Numbered from the stretch's first letter, positions 45,261 to 56,175 are shown. The stretch is DNA of 64,000 nucleotides from Micrasema longulum (GCA_022494885.1 JAGVSM010000885.1:1-64000), one strand, 5' to 3'. Numbers and translations: made by a program. The notes: generated from the letters alone by a model not told the origin.

Positions 45261-46615
45261 CGCATTTTACTGAATTTCAAAATATTTTTCTTTACACATT
45301 TATACATTTTTAATGGTTTTTACTATGTTTTCACAACATTTATTCCTTTGTTTTTACTATGTTTTTACTACATTTTACATTTTATTTTTTTATTTTTTAT
45401 TTATTATTTATTTTTTCTTTTATTTAGGAAACATACAGTACGGTTACACAGTTTTATATTTTACACAGTTAGACTTAACTCTAATGGACCAGTGAAGTTT
45501 CCATATTATATAATGATTATATTTAAGGTTATTAATTTAAGTACTAAAAAGAGAAGGAAAATAAACATAAATAGAAGTTGTTTAAAAATTAAAATTAAAG
45601 TAAAAAATGAAGAATATTTGTAAAAGTAATTAAAAGTTAAGAATTAAAATAAAGAATGAAAAACATGCTCAGATGTAAAAATAAAATAAAATAATAACAT
45701 TTTTTTAAAAAGGAAAAACATAAATATTCACATACATATTTTAAGGGATTCAAAGAAACGATGAGAAGAATCTTTAAAGAATCTTTATATAAGAAAATAA
45801 ATTTATGTCAATTTTATGTCAAAATTAATGACACATAGTAAGAGCAGCAATATATTGATTTCATATACATATACAATATAAGTAATTAAAAGTAGTTTAA
45901 AAGTATAAAAACATGTCAATGCAGCAGAGAAAAAAGAAGGAATAACAGGTATAGCAAGTTATATTTAAAATTTGAAAAAGCAATATAAGAAGAAGATTTT
46001 AAACCAAAGGTAGTTGATAAAATTTCAGTGAAGCGATTTTCGCAGTAATACACATTTCAGTAGAAAAAATTGATTAAAATTAACAATTAATTTATAAATG
46101 TTTGGAATGTGAAGTGATGTAAGAGAAAAAGTACGTATTAACTACATTTTTAATAAATTTTTTACCATGTTTTTACTCCATTTTATACTTTGTTTTTCAC
46201 TTTATCCTGTATCTTTATAACTGTTTCAATATATTGATTACCGTCAAACGTGACAATTTTGCCCAGTTTTAACAAACTTTTACAATATCTTTTTTTTTTT
46301 GTATCGGACTACTCCTATCCATTTTGTTGAATGGTGATATTTATTATTCTGAGAATGTTTACAAGTACAAAACGTTTGCTTTTCTTTTATTTATGTAATT
46401 TTATAAGACAAAACATGCTGGGCAAAATTATCATATTATTGAATATTATAGATATTCTTACATTTTTTAAAATAATAAATAATTTTTGAATGGTTAAAAT
46501 TAAAATTGGTTTTTGTATAACAATTTTTAATTTACTCACAAAAAATGACTCAACCTTGCAGTTTTTAAGATTTACATTGAATTTATGAAAACTTTGACGC
46601 AAGATTACAGGTTAA
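45261..46615. other. Long AT-rich stretch without features
   Basis: Poly-T followed by A-rich sequence; no motifs in any frame. Probably decayed LINE 3' UTR sequence on the minus strand. Confidence 0.4.
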
Positions 46616-46616
46616 G

Positions 46617-46710
46617 GTAAAGACTTTGATGGTGGATGGGAGATGATTCCACGGTCGAGCGGTATGGACACTATATGAGTTAGAGAAGAAAAGGAATTTT
46701 GGTCAGCCAG
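46617..46710 (-). pseudogene. LINE C-terminal remnant
   Basis: Minus: RSTVESSPIHHQ-type shadow and the in-phase WNHLPSTIK block, matching 1000-1090. Very short. Confidence 0.4.
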
Positions 46711-46716
46711 ACTTCA

Positions 46717-47050
46717 AAAATCCCTAAAACTCAACAATGTTTAAGTATGTCCAAATGCTTGCAGACTGGCTGGATTTCCTCCCTAGGGAGTTATTCATAT
46801 TTCAATTTATTTCAACAGTGAGGGAAAACATAATTGAGAAGGGAATATGGACGTCTGGACAACGGATGGAAGAATTGAGGAAATGTGGATGTTTGAACAT
46901 GGGCAGAATGGTGAATATTACACAGTGTGTAAAGTGGCCACTTAAACCAGCCAATGACAGGTCATAAGCCCTGTAAATGCCTAAACGCCCATATTACCTT
47001 CTCAACTATGTTTTTCCTCTCTGTTGAAATAAATTAAAATCCTTAAAACT
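46717..47050 (+). mobile_element. Foldback family F, complete copy with 15-bp direct repeats
   Basis: AAAATCCCTAAAACT (46717-46731) and AAAATCCTTAAAACT (47036-47050) differ at one base. The element starts CAACAATGTTTAAGTATGTC, has the GCAGACTGGCTGGATTTCC head and AGGGAATATGGACGTCTGG, and ends TCTGTTGAAATAAATT. The left arm is shortened. Confidence 0.75.
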
Positions 47051-47059
47051 GTTCAAATA

Positions 47060-47860
47060 AATATTATATCCTTTTTTCATTATAAAAAAACGAATGTATG
47101 TATTTGTCAAAGTAAAAAACATTCCAACAGTTATGTTGATTTGATTATTAATTCTTTTTAAAAAATGCTTTTATCTCAGTTTATTTTTTTTATAACTGCC
47201 AGCTTTCTGCATAGCTACGGTTATTTGATGCCATTAACGGAGATGTCTTTCTCATTTTTAGAAATTTTGTTACTAACTTGTTTTAGAATCCCGGCAATAT
47301 TGCCTTCTGTAACATGTTCTTCATCTTTGTTGTAATACGTCAATCAATTATCGGTTTAATTGTCAAGATTCATATCATGAAATGGCGTTTGAAATGCATC
47401 AAAGGCCACATAATTTCATCAGCACGAAGCCTTATTGATAATTCTACAAATTGCTAATAAATCGGACCAATTAGAAAAGTGTAAACCGTGAATTGTTTTA
47501 AAGAATAATTTGCTAAAACCGAATATCATGCTAATGGAGAAAAACACAATTTATTAATTTGATTAGACTAGACTAGATTATGTATTCTGATAAAAAGGAA
47601 GGGAGTTGTGCGATTATGGGCCTAACTTATAAACTCGGCGGATTCCAGAAACTATCTACTAGCCAGCGGGCCACATGGCGACGATATCTACCTACTGTCT
47701 ACAAAAGCTTCTCTTCGGACATCTATCTCCCTTTGTTAACCATGGAGTTGAAACAGTGTTTGATTTATTTAGTTTTTTATTGCTTACTTCTTGGTATGAA
47801 CACTTGACCAATTTACTACTATACTATATTTTTTTAATAAATTTATTGATATTGTTTTAA
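47060..47860. other. Stretch without recognisable features
   Basis: A tail remnant of family F near 47310-47345 (TTCTTCATCTTTGTTGTAAT); otherwise no features. Confidence 0.4.
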
Positions 47861-47864
47861 CTTT

Positions 47865-48318
47865 GCTGGAATTCCTCTCACCCATGCGCTTTGTAGCTGC
47901 ACGATGATTGGTTATCTAGCTTTAATATATCAACTTTAAAATACCTTAATTTTGTAAACGGGGTCTAGAATTCCAATCGTCTATGCGCTTAGTAGCAGCA
48001 AGGCGTGTTGTAATCTTACTCCTTTTTACTATTCATATTATTATTATTTTGTAATACACTAAATTTATTTGTCAATTTTTAAATGTGTAAATGGGGGCTA
48101 AATTTCTAACTGTCTATGCGCTCTGTAGCTGCAAGACGTCCTGTAATCTAGCTCCTATCTATTATAATTTTTGATTGATCTTAATTGAAAACGAGGAACT
48201 AGAATCCCAACCGTCCATGCGCTCTGTAGCTGCAAGACGTACTGGGATATTTATTAATTGTACAGCGCCCTTGAGGTGATTTTCACAAAAATGGCGCTTT
48301 ATAAATTATCCAACTATA
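47865..48318 (+). mobile_element. LINE 3' end with four 3' UTR tandem units
   Basis: Units near 47881, 47978, 48108 and 48209 share the CATGCGCTCTGTAGCTGCAA core. Then come TACAGCGCCCTTGAGGTGAT and GCGCTTTATAAATTATCC. Sister of 526-915. Confidence 0.6.
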
Positions 48319-48325
48319 TATATAT

Positions 48326-48441
48326 AAAGTTACACTTAAGTATAGTGGTTTAATTCGAATGGAAATACCATTCTTATTACAGTAGTAGAATAAGGTTGGT
48401 ATTCCTATCCGAATTATACCACTATATTTAAGTGTAACTTT
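48326..48441. mobile_element. Hairpin MITE, 53-bp arms and 10-bp loop
   Basis: Left arm 48326-48378 (AAAGTTACACTTAAGTATAG...) and right arm 48389-48441 pair with about seven mismatches. The element abuts a TA-rich run next to the LINE end. Confidence 0.75.
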
Positions 48442-48454
48442 ACGCCGATTTTAT

Positions 48455-48640
48455 AAGTATTTATTTGTTTGACAGTTTATATACATATACAATAAATATA
48501 CATATAAGGGCGGGCATATTGCCTTAAGGCAATTTCTTCCTACCTACCCAAACCGTTCAATGTGAGAAAATTATAAATACATGAACATATTGAATCTTAC
48601 GATTTTATACAAAAATGAAATAAGTAAAATTTAATAATAA
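48455..48640 (-). mobile_element. LINE 3' end (GGCGGGCATATTGCC family), copy 1
   Basis: Plus-strand AAGGGCGGGCATATTGCCTT and CCTACCCAAACCGTTCAATG recur at 56035-56090. An ATTTATTTG run at the left is the reversed tail. Confidence 0.55.
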
Positions 48641-49070
48641 TAAGTAAGGCCCTTAGACATTTTAAAGTGCCGTTCTTTCAAAACCGCGCCATTAAAGATC
48701 CCCTTCTTTCGCATGCGCAGGGTGTACAATAAGATTAAAAAATGTAACGCAAAAAATATGAATATTTTTGGGAATTCCTTAAGTCAATTTAAAAGGAATT
48801 TACTATCTATTAATATGTAATTTTTAGAAGTAACCATAATGTAATTTTTTCTACCCTTTCTTTTTAGTATTTTTTATTCATTTTCCTAGTTTTTATTAAG
48901 AGTTTTATTACAACTTAAATTTTCTTTAGCATCGTGGTGTAATTTTTAAAAAAAATGGTTTTTATTTTTTTTTTCAAATGTACAAAAATAATCAAAATCT
49001 AGATCGCGCCAAACGAATAATAAATAAAAATTTACCAGCGCGTTCCTAATACATTTTTTCCCCTCACAAT

Positions 49071-50118
49071 AATGCTGAATTGCGAATAAATGGTCAAAGA
49101 ATCGAGAGAGTGACTAACTTTAAACACCTCGGCAGTCAAATCACTTCTGATCTGGATCCGGATAGGGAAATTAGATGCAGAATAGAGATAGCACGATCAG
49201 CATTCAATGGCATGAAATCATTCTTCTGCAGTGATGGTCTTAATTCAAAATTGAGACAGAGGATGGTCAATTGCTATGTGTGGTCAATACTGCTCTACGG
49301 GGTTGAAACATGGACTCTCAAGGTGTTTCGGATTCATTATCTTTTATTCAAGTGTCAAGCCATTCCTTCTTTTGATTCCGGTGGTCCTTGTTTTGAATCC
49401 CAATGTACCTACTCCTCCCTGACGGCGAGTCAAGGAAACAACGCGCGACAACACAACGACGAAAACCGTACCGCGAGCGTGACAGTGATTTCGTATCACC
49501 AACATTCAAGGAAACGTTCAAAGTGACCAGTGCAAATGATAACGGTGTTTTTCTGGACCAGTGCCAAACGGAGGAAATCGTAAGTCTTTACTCCTTTCAT
49601 TAATTCCATGATTGACACTCAAAACCATAACGTCAATTAGTTTACCTAAAATCAAACGTTCCCTGTTTTCTTAGAACACGCGTATCGCGAGAGGGCAGAC
49701 CTTGTTTACAGTCCCGAGGTCGAAGGTATCGAGCTTCCAACACAAGGTGAACTTCATGAACCGATTAGAGGTTTTTGAAATGTGGCTTCATCGGAGAATG
49801 CTGAGAATTCCGTGGACAGATTTAGTGACCAACGTGGAGGTGCTGAGACGAGCCAGTGCCGAAGAAGAACTACTGTCCTCAATAAAACAGAGAAAACTCG
49901 CATATCTGGGCCATATCATGCGCGGAAGCAAATATGCGCTTCTACAGCTGATCATGATGGGAAAGATCGAGGGAAAACGTGGAGCTGGAAGGCGACAGAT
50001 GTCCTGGCTGAGAAGCATCCGCGACTGGACGGGAGTGCGCGGGGTCGAGGCGCTGTTCCAGTTGGCGCAGGACCGGAATGCCTACTCTAGAGTGATCGCC
50101 AACGTCGGGGAGACCTGA
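49071..50118 (+). pseudogene. RTE-like LINE C-terminal region, interrupted by a 417-bp insertion
   Basis: Part 1 reads VTNFKHLGSQITSDLDPDRE, then RMVNCYVWSILLYGVETWTL up to 49318. Part 2 resumes at 49750: FMNRLEVFEMWLHRRMLRIP, QRKLAYLGHIMRG, GKRGAGRRQMSWLRSIRDWT, and a natural stop at 50116-50118. Together these form the C-terminal half of an RTE-like endonuclease-reverse transcriptase, with both halves still open. The RT catalytic motif is upstream and missing. Confidence 0.8.
49326..49742. mobile_element. 417-bp insertion with 7-bp target duplication, unknown type
   Basis: CAAGGTG occurs at 49319-49325 and 49743-49749, exactly at the break in the LINE frame. The insert is GC-richer, has an open plus frame (MYLLLPDGESRKQRATTQ...FKETFKVTSANDNGVFLDQC) ending at ATC|GTAAGTC, and a TGTTTTCTTAG acceptor-like site about 95 bp later. 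No terminal inverted repeats. Identity unknown. Confidence 0.6.
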
Positions 50119-50479
50119 TATGGCACAGAAAGAAGAAAAATATCAACTTAACTTGGTGTACTATGATTGGCAGAGAACATTCTAGAATTCTTTCGCTGCA
50201 CGTAAACGTATGTTTTGCAATCGATCGTTACTAGGGTGATATCGAAGGTTTCCAACCCTCTAGGAACTCAGGAATTCTCCGGGAAATATTTTTCTAATCT
50301 TCCGACTCCCGGGATGCAGCTAAAATCCCCAGGAATCGATTTCTATACGACAATTAATATATGTTGCAAAAAGTAATATAATTATAATTTAGCCAAATAT
50401 TGCAATTTTGGCGTCCGTTTTCAACGAGATGTAAATATGTGACTCACTATTGGAAAATAGAAATCTGGTTAATCTTCAT

Positions 50480-51060
50480 AAAAATTCAACTTTTCCCTCC
50501 ATCCAATTATTTCAGGAAGCTGAACTTTTGAAGCTATTCGAAATCTATTGCCAGCAATGTTTGAAATATGTTTTTATGCCCCAAGATTTTTTTATTTAAT
50601 AGATCTAGTCAAATATTGAATAGTTTACTTAAGTTCCTAATTGTAAATCCAGACTCGGGCAAAGACACTCATTTGTCATAGGTTCAAAACTTTTTAATGC
50701 ATATCGCAAGGACAATATGATATATTTTGTTGCCCTTTAATAATAAAGAATATTTTTATGTTTTTTTTTATATTTTTTATTTCCTTTTTTAATTACTATA
50801 AAAAAAGAAAATACCTTGTAATCTTTTACAAATTTTTCTCTTTCTTATGTTACACAAAAAAATTATAACTGTCTATTTATTTTAGGAGCAAAAATTCATA
50901 AACATTTCTTGTACACCCACGAAAAGGCCATGCCTTTGTGGGATTTTTCGTTTAATATTTTTATTGTTAATATATATTTCATTGCTATGTATATATATAT
51001 CTTTTATTATTTCAATACTCTGTTTTACCTCTGATATATATTGTAAAATGAATAAAAATG
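50480..51060 (+). mobile_element. LINE 3' fragment, ACAGGCCATGCC family
   Basis: FPSIQLFQEAELLKLFEIY-like coding remnant, then the UTR with ACACCCACGAAAAGGCCATG and TTTGTGGGATTTTTCGTTTA. Relative of 13690-14750. Confidence 0.6.
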
Positions 51061-51339
51061 ATAGAGATTAATTATTTTTACTTGATTCGATTTAATTTTT
51101 TGTTGAAATTATAGACAAAATAAATTTTTTAATTTGCTTATTTTGAGCGACAAAAAAGGTGTTCTAATATGTGCATTTATTTTTGATTTTTTATATCTAT
51201 CGTAGTCTTCCTGTAGCCTTTATTTCAATTTAAAATAAAATGTATACCTACACACAGGCCATGCCATGTGGGATATTTTGTGTTAATTTTAATTGTTTAA
51301 AACTTATGTATACCCATTTAACATGCAATGAATTTTTTT

Positions 51340-52240
51340 TTTCCAAAGCTTACAGGCTCAAGAGGCTTAAGTAAGCCCTAATAGATTGGAATTAAAGAGT
51401 AATACTTAATCTAAACAGTCTTAAAATCTACTTAAATGTACAAAATATATAATTAACAAAAGGTATAAATATGGCATAATCTAGGCGGACATGGCAAGTG
51501 TGACCTCGCGAGTTAGGAGAGACAACGCCGCTAGCTTCCTAAATGCCTGCCCTTGCTGTAGGAACACATCGGCAGTACCGTTTAGTGAGATTTCGATCAC
51601 TGTTCTAAGATTCTTGGCGGAGGGGAAAAGAATCTGATGTTAGTTTTATAATGTCCCACAGCAAAGACAGGATTGGTACGCAAGTTACGGCGAGGTACAT
51701 TAAGGTTTATCTGAGCAAGGATATCATGGGCATCTATACAGTTAGATATTAATATGTGCAAGAATATCGAACTAGCCAAAATCTTTCTAAATGCTAAACT
51801 GAAGATATAAAAGTACTCTAGACGATCATAATAGTTGATTGTGAAAGTATTTGATCCGATTCTAAATATTAACGATTTCAAAAATTTACGTTGCACCGAT
51901 TCAATCCGCGTTATATGAATATTATAATTAGGAGGGCATATTATAGAATTAAATTCAAGCAAACTACGAACAAATGATTTTTACAATGTAATTGCAATTT
52001 TCGGGCTTTTGAATAGCCTAGATATTCGCAAAATAAATCCGCAGATTTTGGACGCTTTCTTTGAAATGTGGTCAATGTGATGGTTGAATTTAAATTTCTT
52101 ATCAAAAAGTATCCCAAGATCTCGAATTGTCTCGACGTTTATTAAAATTAAGTTGGGGTTGAGTTTGGTTCGAACTTCGGACCTCAAATCCGTGACTCCG
52201 CAACACCAGCCTTATGGTATTTGCTCATAGTTAATTTACT
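51340..52240 (-). mobile_element. LINE reverse transcriptase C-terminal region and 3' UTR
   Basis: Minus: NVETIRDLGILFDKKFKFNH, then KICGFILRISRLF, a stop at 51976, LEFNSIICPPNYNIHITRIE, SVQRKFLKSLIFRIG, and INLNVPRRNLRTN with a final stop at 51597. One in-frame stop separates two long open parts; the order is that of a CR1/Jockey-like LINE. Confidence 0.75.
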
Positions 52241-52429
52241 TTTGTCCAAAAGTGTTCTTGATTCTCTGCGCAATGTAAAAAATAACAATATAAAGAAAAC
52301 ATGCATAGTTGTGACGTTGTTTTTCCCGAACAATTATTTTGAAAATTGAGTTTCGTATTAAATATGTTTAAAATAGGTGCGTAGATTTTCACGGTCACTG
52401 TTATAGACATGTGTGATATTTTTTAGGTG

Positions 52430-53345
52430 ATCCCGTATAGTTTAGATTCGTCCGACATTTCCCTACATTTGCAGGAGATATCTTTAAAGTAAACTGTGCT
52501 TTTCCTGAAGATGGCTACTAGTTTACTATACTTTGAAGATACCTCTACGTCGCTTCAGTTCGTTTTCGTCCAACTGACCGAAACACAAACCTGCATAAAT
52601 AGAGCTTTTAAGTATTTTTTTACGAAATACGCATAAATAATGACCACCAAACAAAATTCTTTAAAAAGTAAATTTATTTATTTATTCATATTTTTCGCTT
52701 ACAAACTATAATTAATAATAAAATAATGTGACCTCACTGGGGTTTCCCGTGCCGAGGACACGTAACAATACACTTTTTTGAAATTACATTTGAGAATAAA
52801 CAAAGAAGACCAACTTAAAAAACAAGGTATTTATGTACATCTGTATTATTTATATTAAATTAAGCTATTTAATAAAATAATCTTTCTAAAATATTTAACA
52901 TGTTACCAAACAATATTAAAAATACAGAGTTAAATACAGGAGTGAGACGTATGCCCAAATTATGGCTGATCGAAAAAAGTTTTTTGTATTAGTGATAGTT
53001 TTTAATTTTTAATAATGTTATAAAATACGGTATAACATGTAATGTTTTTCAAGTACAATTATTAATAATGTTTGTTAGTATGAATAATCGAAGCAATTTA
53101 CAAGAACTCGCTGACGAGTTGTATGTATGCAATTCATCAGGACTGCAATTTTAAGACTATTCGTGTAAATATATTTTTTTTAAATTTGAAAAATAATGAA
53201 TTAAGTCTTTCTCAGAACTCCTGTACTTAACACGATTTCGTTACAAATTGTCTGTTGGACAAAAACGAACTGAAGCGACGTCCTGTAATAGTAGCTGAAA
53301 CATCTAAGCGAATTCAAACTACACGAGATCACCCAAAAAATACGG
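52430..53345. mobile_element. PLE relic: inverted terminal repeats with decayed hammerhead cores
   Basis: ACGTCGCTTCAGTTCGTTTT and following bases (52547-52574) recur inverted at about 53251-53281 with one mismatch. Outside each lies a decayed copy of the 23378-23425 hammerhead region (ACATTTCCCTACATTTGCAG at 52473; CCTGTAATAGTAGCTGAAAC at 53283). No endonuclease frame remains between them. Confidence 0.55.
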
Positions 53346-53396
53346 TACATGTTAAATATCATATATTCTGTACTAGTTTCTAAATAAACTGTGACA

Positions 53397-53586
53397 TGTA
53401 AACACGTGATTGTATACCCATGCGTTGTGTCCCGGTCCCGTGTTTTCACGTGGTTTACCTGCTGTCTTAAAAAGTGCATTTTATTGACATCTAGTGGCTT
53501 TTATTAGTACTTTTCTGCTGCTGGTAAACCACGTGAAAACACGGGACCGGGACACAACGCATGGTTATTATAATCACGTGTTTACA
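53397..53586. mobile_element. Hairpin MITE with about 63-bp arms
   Basis: TGTAAACACGTGATTGTATA through GTGTTTTCACGTGGTTTACC (53397-53459) is matched by its inverse at 53523-53586 with few mismatches. The loop is about 63 bp. The arms are CpG- and GC-rich, with the CACGTG palindrome occurring in each. Confidence 0.85.
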
Positions 53587-53982
53587 CGGCTCCGAGATAC
53601 AAAGCACAAACAAAGGAGTAAGACCCTGTATATGTGCGAACATTGCAATGCGCAATGTGGCTCTTCATAAAGGCCAATGTGGGCAACACTATCATACAAA
53701 AATTACTTATCAAATTGTTTAAAATAACTATGAGAAGTTTTAATTGATTTAACCCAGTATTTTCATAATTATGACACTTTTAAGAAACCCTTCACAATGT
53801 ATGAAATTTCACAAAAATGGGCCGGGCACAGGGTAAACTCAAAGTGCTGAACAAGAATTTTAGGTAATATACGAATATTGGAGAGTAGAATTTATTTAGC
53901 CGAATTATTTTTTTGCTTTCAAACACCGTGTTCAACAAACTTTAGTGTGTAATTACAGGTAATTATATAAAATGTTAATGTG
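53587..53982. other. Intron sequence next to exon 1
   Basis: No repeats or frames recognised; AT-rich intron start of the protease gene. Confidence 0.4.
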
Positions 53983-54008
53983 TTATTGAATTAGTAAAAC
54001 TGTCTTAC

Positions 54009-55047
54009 CTCTGTCCTTAAGAGCATCGTCTCCTGTTGCTCCTATGTCCTGAAGGTTAAAATCATTCCTTATATCTTGGATGGAAGAAAGATCGTTAAGA
54101 CCAAAGTTTTGATCTCTAAATACCACGTTATCATTATTGTAGTTGATTCCGTTGGCCAGGGAGTTTCCTGTGCCTCCTTGGTGAGAGTTTGATTGAAATG
54201 GCGGCCCGTTGTCGTTGGAGTAAGGAAAAACGACCCGAGGAGTTCTGGATTTCCACACAGGAATCTGTGGCGACTTGGGAGCGAAACCAGGATTAAAATA
54301 CCCGTTTTTTAAGTCAGGGTTTTGGAAGTTAGCGCTGTAGTAAGGATCGAAGTCTGGGTTGCTGAATGACTTAGGCGGCGCAAAGTACGGGCTGTGGAAA
54401 GGGTAACGAGGGTGGAACGGCTTCGTTACTGCAAAGCCAATGTTCGAAGGGTGTCTGCGAGGTCCCGGAGTAAACTCGGGGAATCTCGTTGGATTCGGAC
54501 TGTAATCATCTTGGTAGCCTCTTTGACTGTTTTCTCTCTGCGGCACGAAACCAGCATGAGGCGGGCTGAAGCCGTCTTTGAACGATTTAGAATTGTGATC
54601 TCCTTCGCTTTCAGGCGTGCTGAATTCTTGCTCCGGAAACCCGTCTTCGTAGTCGGAATCCTCGTCTTGGAACGTAACTGGGCTCCTCGCCTGCGTGTAA
54701 TCGTCGCTAGGCAGCGATTGACTAGGTTTGAAATCTTCTCTGTAATCGTTCGGTTCATCCCTAAAGGTAATTTGGGACCTGCGCGCCCCCGTCGCTTCGT
54801 CCGGCGGACCTGTCAAACCGGTTTGCGCAACGTCAGCTGTCAGATCTGTCGTTTCTTCGAACGACCTCGCCGCTCTCGTTCGCTGTCTCACGAAAGGGAA
54901 TTCCTGCCTATACGATTGCAGATTGATCCTCCGTATCTGCCTGATATCATTTAGTTTCGGGGATCCTCTGCCAGGGCTGTCGATGGCCTGAGCGAGTAGC
55001 AATCCAGCGATTAATACAAGGACCTTCCATCTGCTTTCTCCCAACAT
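54009..55047 (-). CDS. First coding exon of a secreted clip-domain-type serine protease (N-terminal part)
   Basis: The ATG at 55047 opens a 346-codon frame. It starts with a clear signal peptide (basic MLGESRWK, then a hydrophobic core ending in LLLAQA) and continues as a Pro/Asn/Asp/Phe-rich, low-complexity secreted region. A basic RTRAAR-type stretch near residue 57 could be a processing site. On the minus strand the frame runs into AGAG|GTAAGA, so I end the exon at 54009, one base into a glycine codon (phase 1). The few residues the frame adds past that donor are intronic. Exon GC and CpG content are much higher than in the flanks. The same phase and sense are found at the acceptor of 9754-10527, so I infer one gene. 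The protease assignment rests on that second exon, not on this one. The low-complexity region cannot be assigned a function. Confidence 0.85.
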
Positions 55048-55620
55048 CCTACAAAGAGTATCTCCTTCGTGAAGCGTGCAAATAATATTTTAAATATTCG
55101 CTTCATCCATTGACCCCGAAAGGTTCAGACTTCGCAGTGATTTTAATTGAGCTTTTCTCCAGGTTTTATGAAGAGCTTTATTTTTCTTCGACCATAATCT
55201 CCCTTTCGTTCGGCTTCGGGTTTAGGAATCTTTATCAACTTGTATCCTTCTTTTCGTTTGTCCTGCGTTCGGGAACTTGGTCGGCGGCGTTACGCAACGG
55301 ACGGATCGTCGTGAACTTTCTTTATTTCTCGACATAAACATTTGTTAGCACGACACTCACTTTCGTTTCACTTTCGCTTGGGTCTCCGACAACTCACGGC
55401 ACATCCGCTCACCGCGACGGCTTGCTTCGACTGCCGGTAGCCGCTTTACTTTCGATTTCTTCAGCACCGCGAAAGCGATGGAAAGCCGAGTAAGTTCGTT
55501 GTGCAATGTTCGGATGATCGTATAGTTACGGCACTTGGAACATTATACGCTGTGTAATATGGGTGGGTTTCTTAGCATTGACAATCAGGAAACGTAGCAT
55601 CGCTTCCATAACTAAATTGT
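55048..55620 (-). promoter_or_regulatory. Candidate 5' UTR, small 5' intron and promoter of the serine protease gene
   Basis: The GC-richer, CpG-containing sequence upstream of the ATG is unlike the repeats around it. Just before the start codon the minus strand reads CTTTGTAG|GATG, a possible acceptor. At 55360 it reads CGAAA|GTGAGTG, a good donor. Together these would remove a 312-bp intron inside the 5' UTR. A TATA-like GTATAATG lies at about 55543-55551 on the minus strand. Alternatively the UTR is unspliced. The transcription start is not determined. Confidence 0.35.
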
Positions 55621-55709
55621 CTGCTTCATAATGATGCATCACAACTCCAATCGCTAGAACCATTTAGTCAACATGAGTCGATTACTAGTGGGGATGTAAT
55701 ACTTACATG

Positions 55710-55855
55710 TTTATTTATTTATTCTATTTTTACGGCCTAAGCCAATTTACAATAGTTATATGAAGAAACATATGCACAAGAGACTGAAGAAAAAGAGTAA
55801 AGTGGAGAGGAAACTACTTAAAACTCTTCAGGAGAAGCCGGCCTGTTGGCAGCAG
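55710..55855 (-). mobile_element. LINE 3' UTR end, same family as 15070-16250
   Basis: The minus strand gives TAACTATTGTAAATTGGCTT, AGGCCGTAAAAATAG and an AATAAATAAATAAAC tail, as at 16195-16245. Confidence 0.6.
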
Positions 55856-55979
55856 TCAACAGGCCTTCCGTTCCCCTAGAGGAGTGTTCGGCATTTTGTT
55901 CCCTACTTTGGTTTATTTTACCAATTGCCTGCACTATATTGACCACGTATGATGGACTGGCATCTAACCTAATTGATAA

Positions 55980-56175
55980 CCTTATTTATTATTTATTTAT
56001 TCAACACTTTATATACATATACAGTTTATGTACATATAAGGGCGGGCATATTGCCTTGAGGCAATTTCTTCCTACCTACCTAAACCGTTCAGTTTGAGAA
56101 AATTGCAAGTACACGAACATATTGAATCTTCCAATTTTATACAAAAATTAAAAACAAAGATTTAGAAAACAAAAA
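55980..56175 (-). mobile_element. LINE 3' end (GGCGGGCATATTGCC family), copy 2
   Basis: AAGGGCGGGCATATTGCCTT and CCTACCTAAACCGTTCAGTT match 48510-48560. The reversed tail is at 55985-56000. Confidence 0.55.

Larger units (their letters stand above)
10528..54008 (-). other. Giant phase-1 intron (about 43.5 kb)
   Basis: The intron is bounded by GTAAGA at 54008 and a TTATTTTAG acceptor at 10528, both on the minus strand. It is filled by the transposable elements listed separately. No further exon with matching phases and protein-like composition was recognised inside it, though a small cassette exon cannot be excluded. The span is an inference from splice-site strength, matching phase and a continuous secreted-protein theme. 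Confidence 0.72.

Noticed and set aside
53983..54008. Last codons of the exon 1 open frame
   Set aside because: They follow AGAG|GTAAGA and are read as intron.
54394..54954. 186-codon plus-strand frame opposite exon 1
   Set aside because: Arg-rich antisense shadow of the real exon; no motifs, and the minus frame has a signal peptide and splice site.
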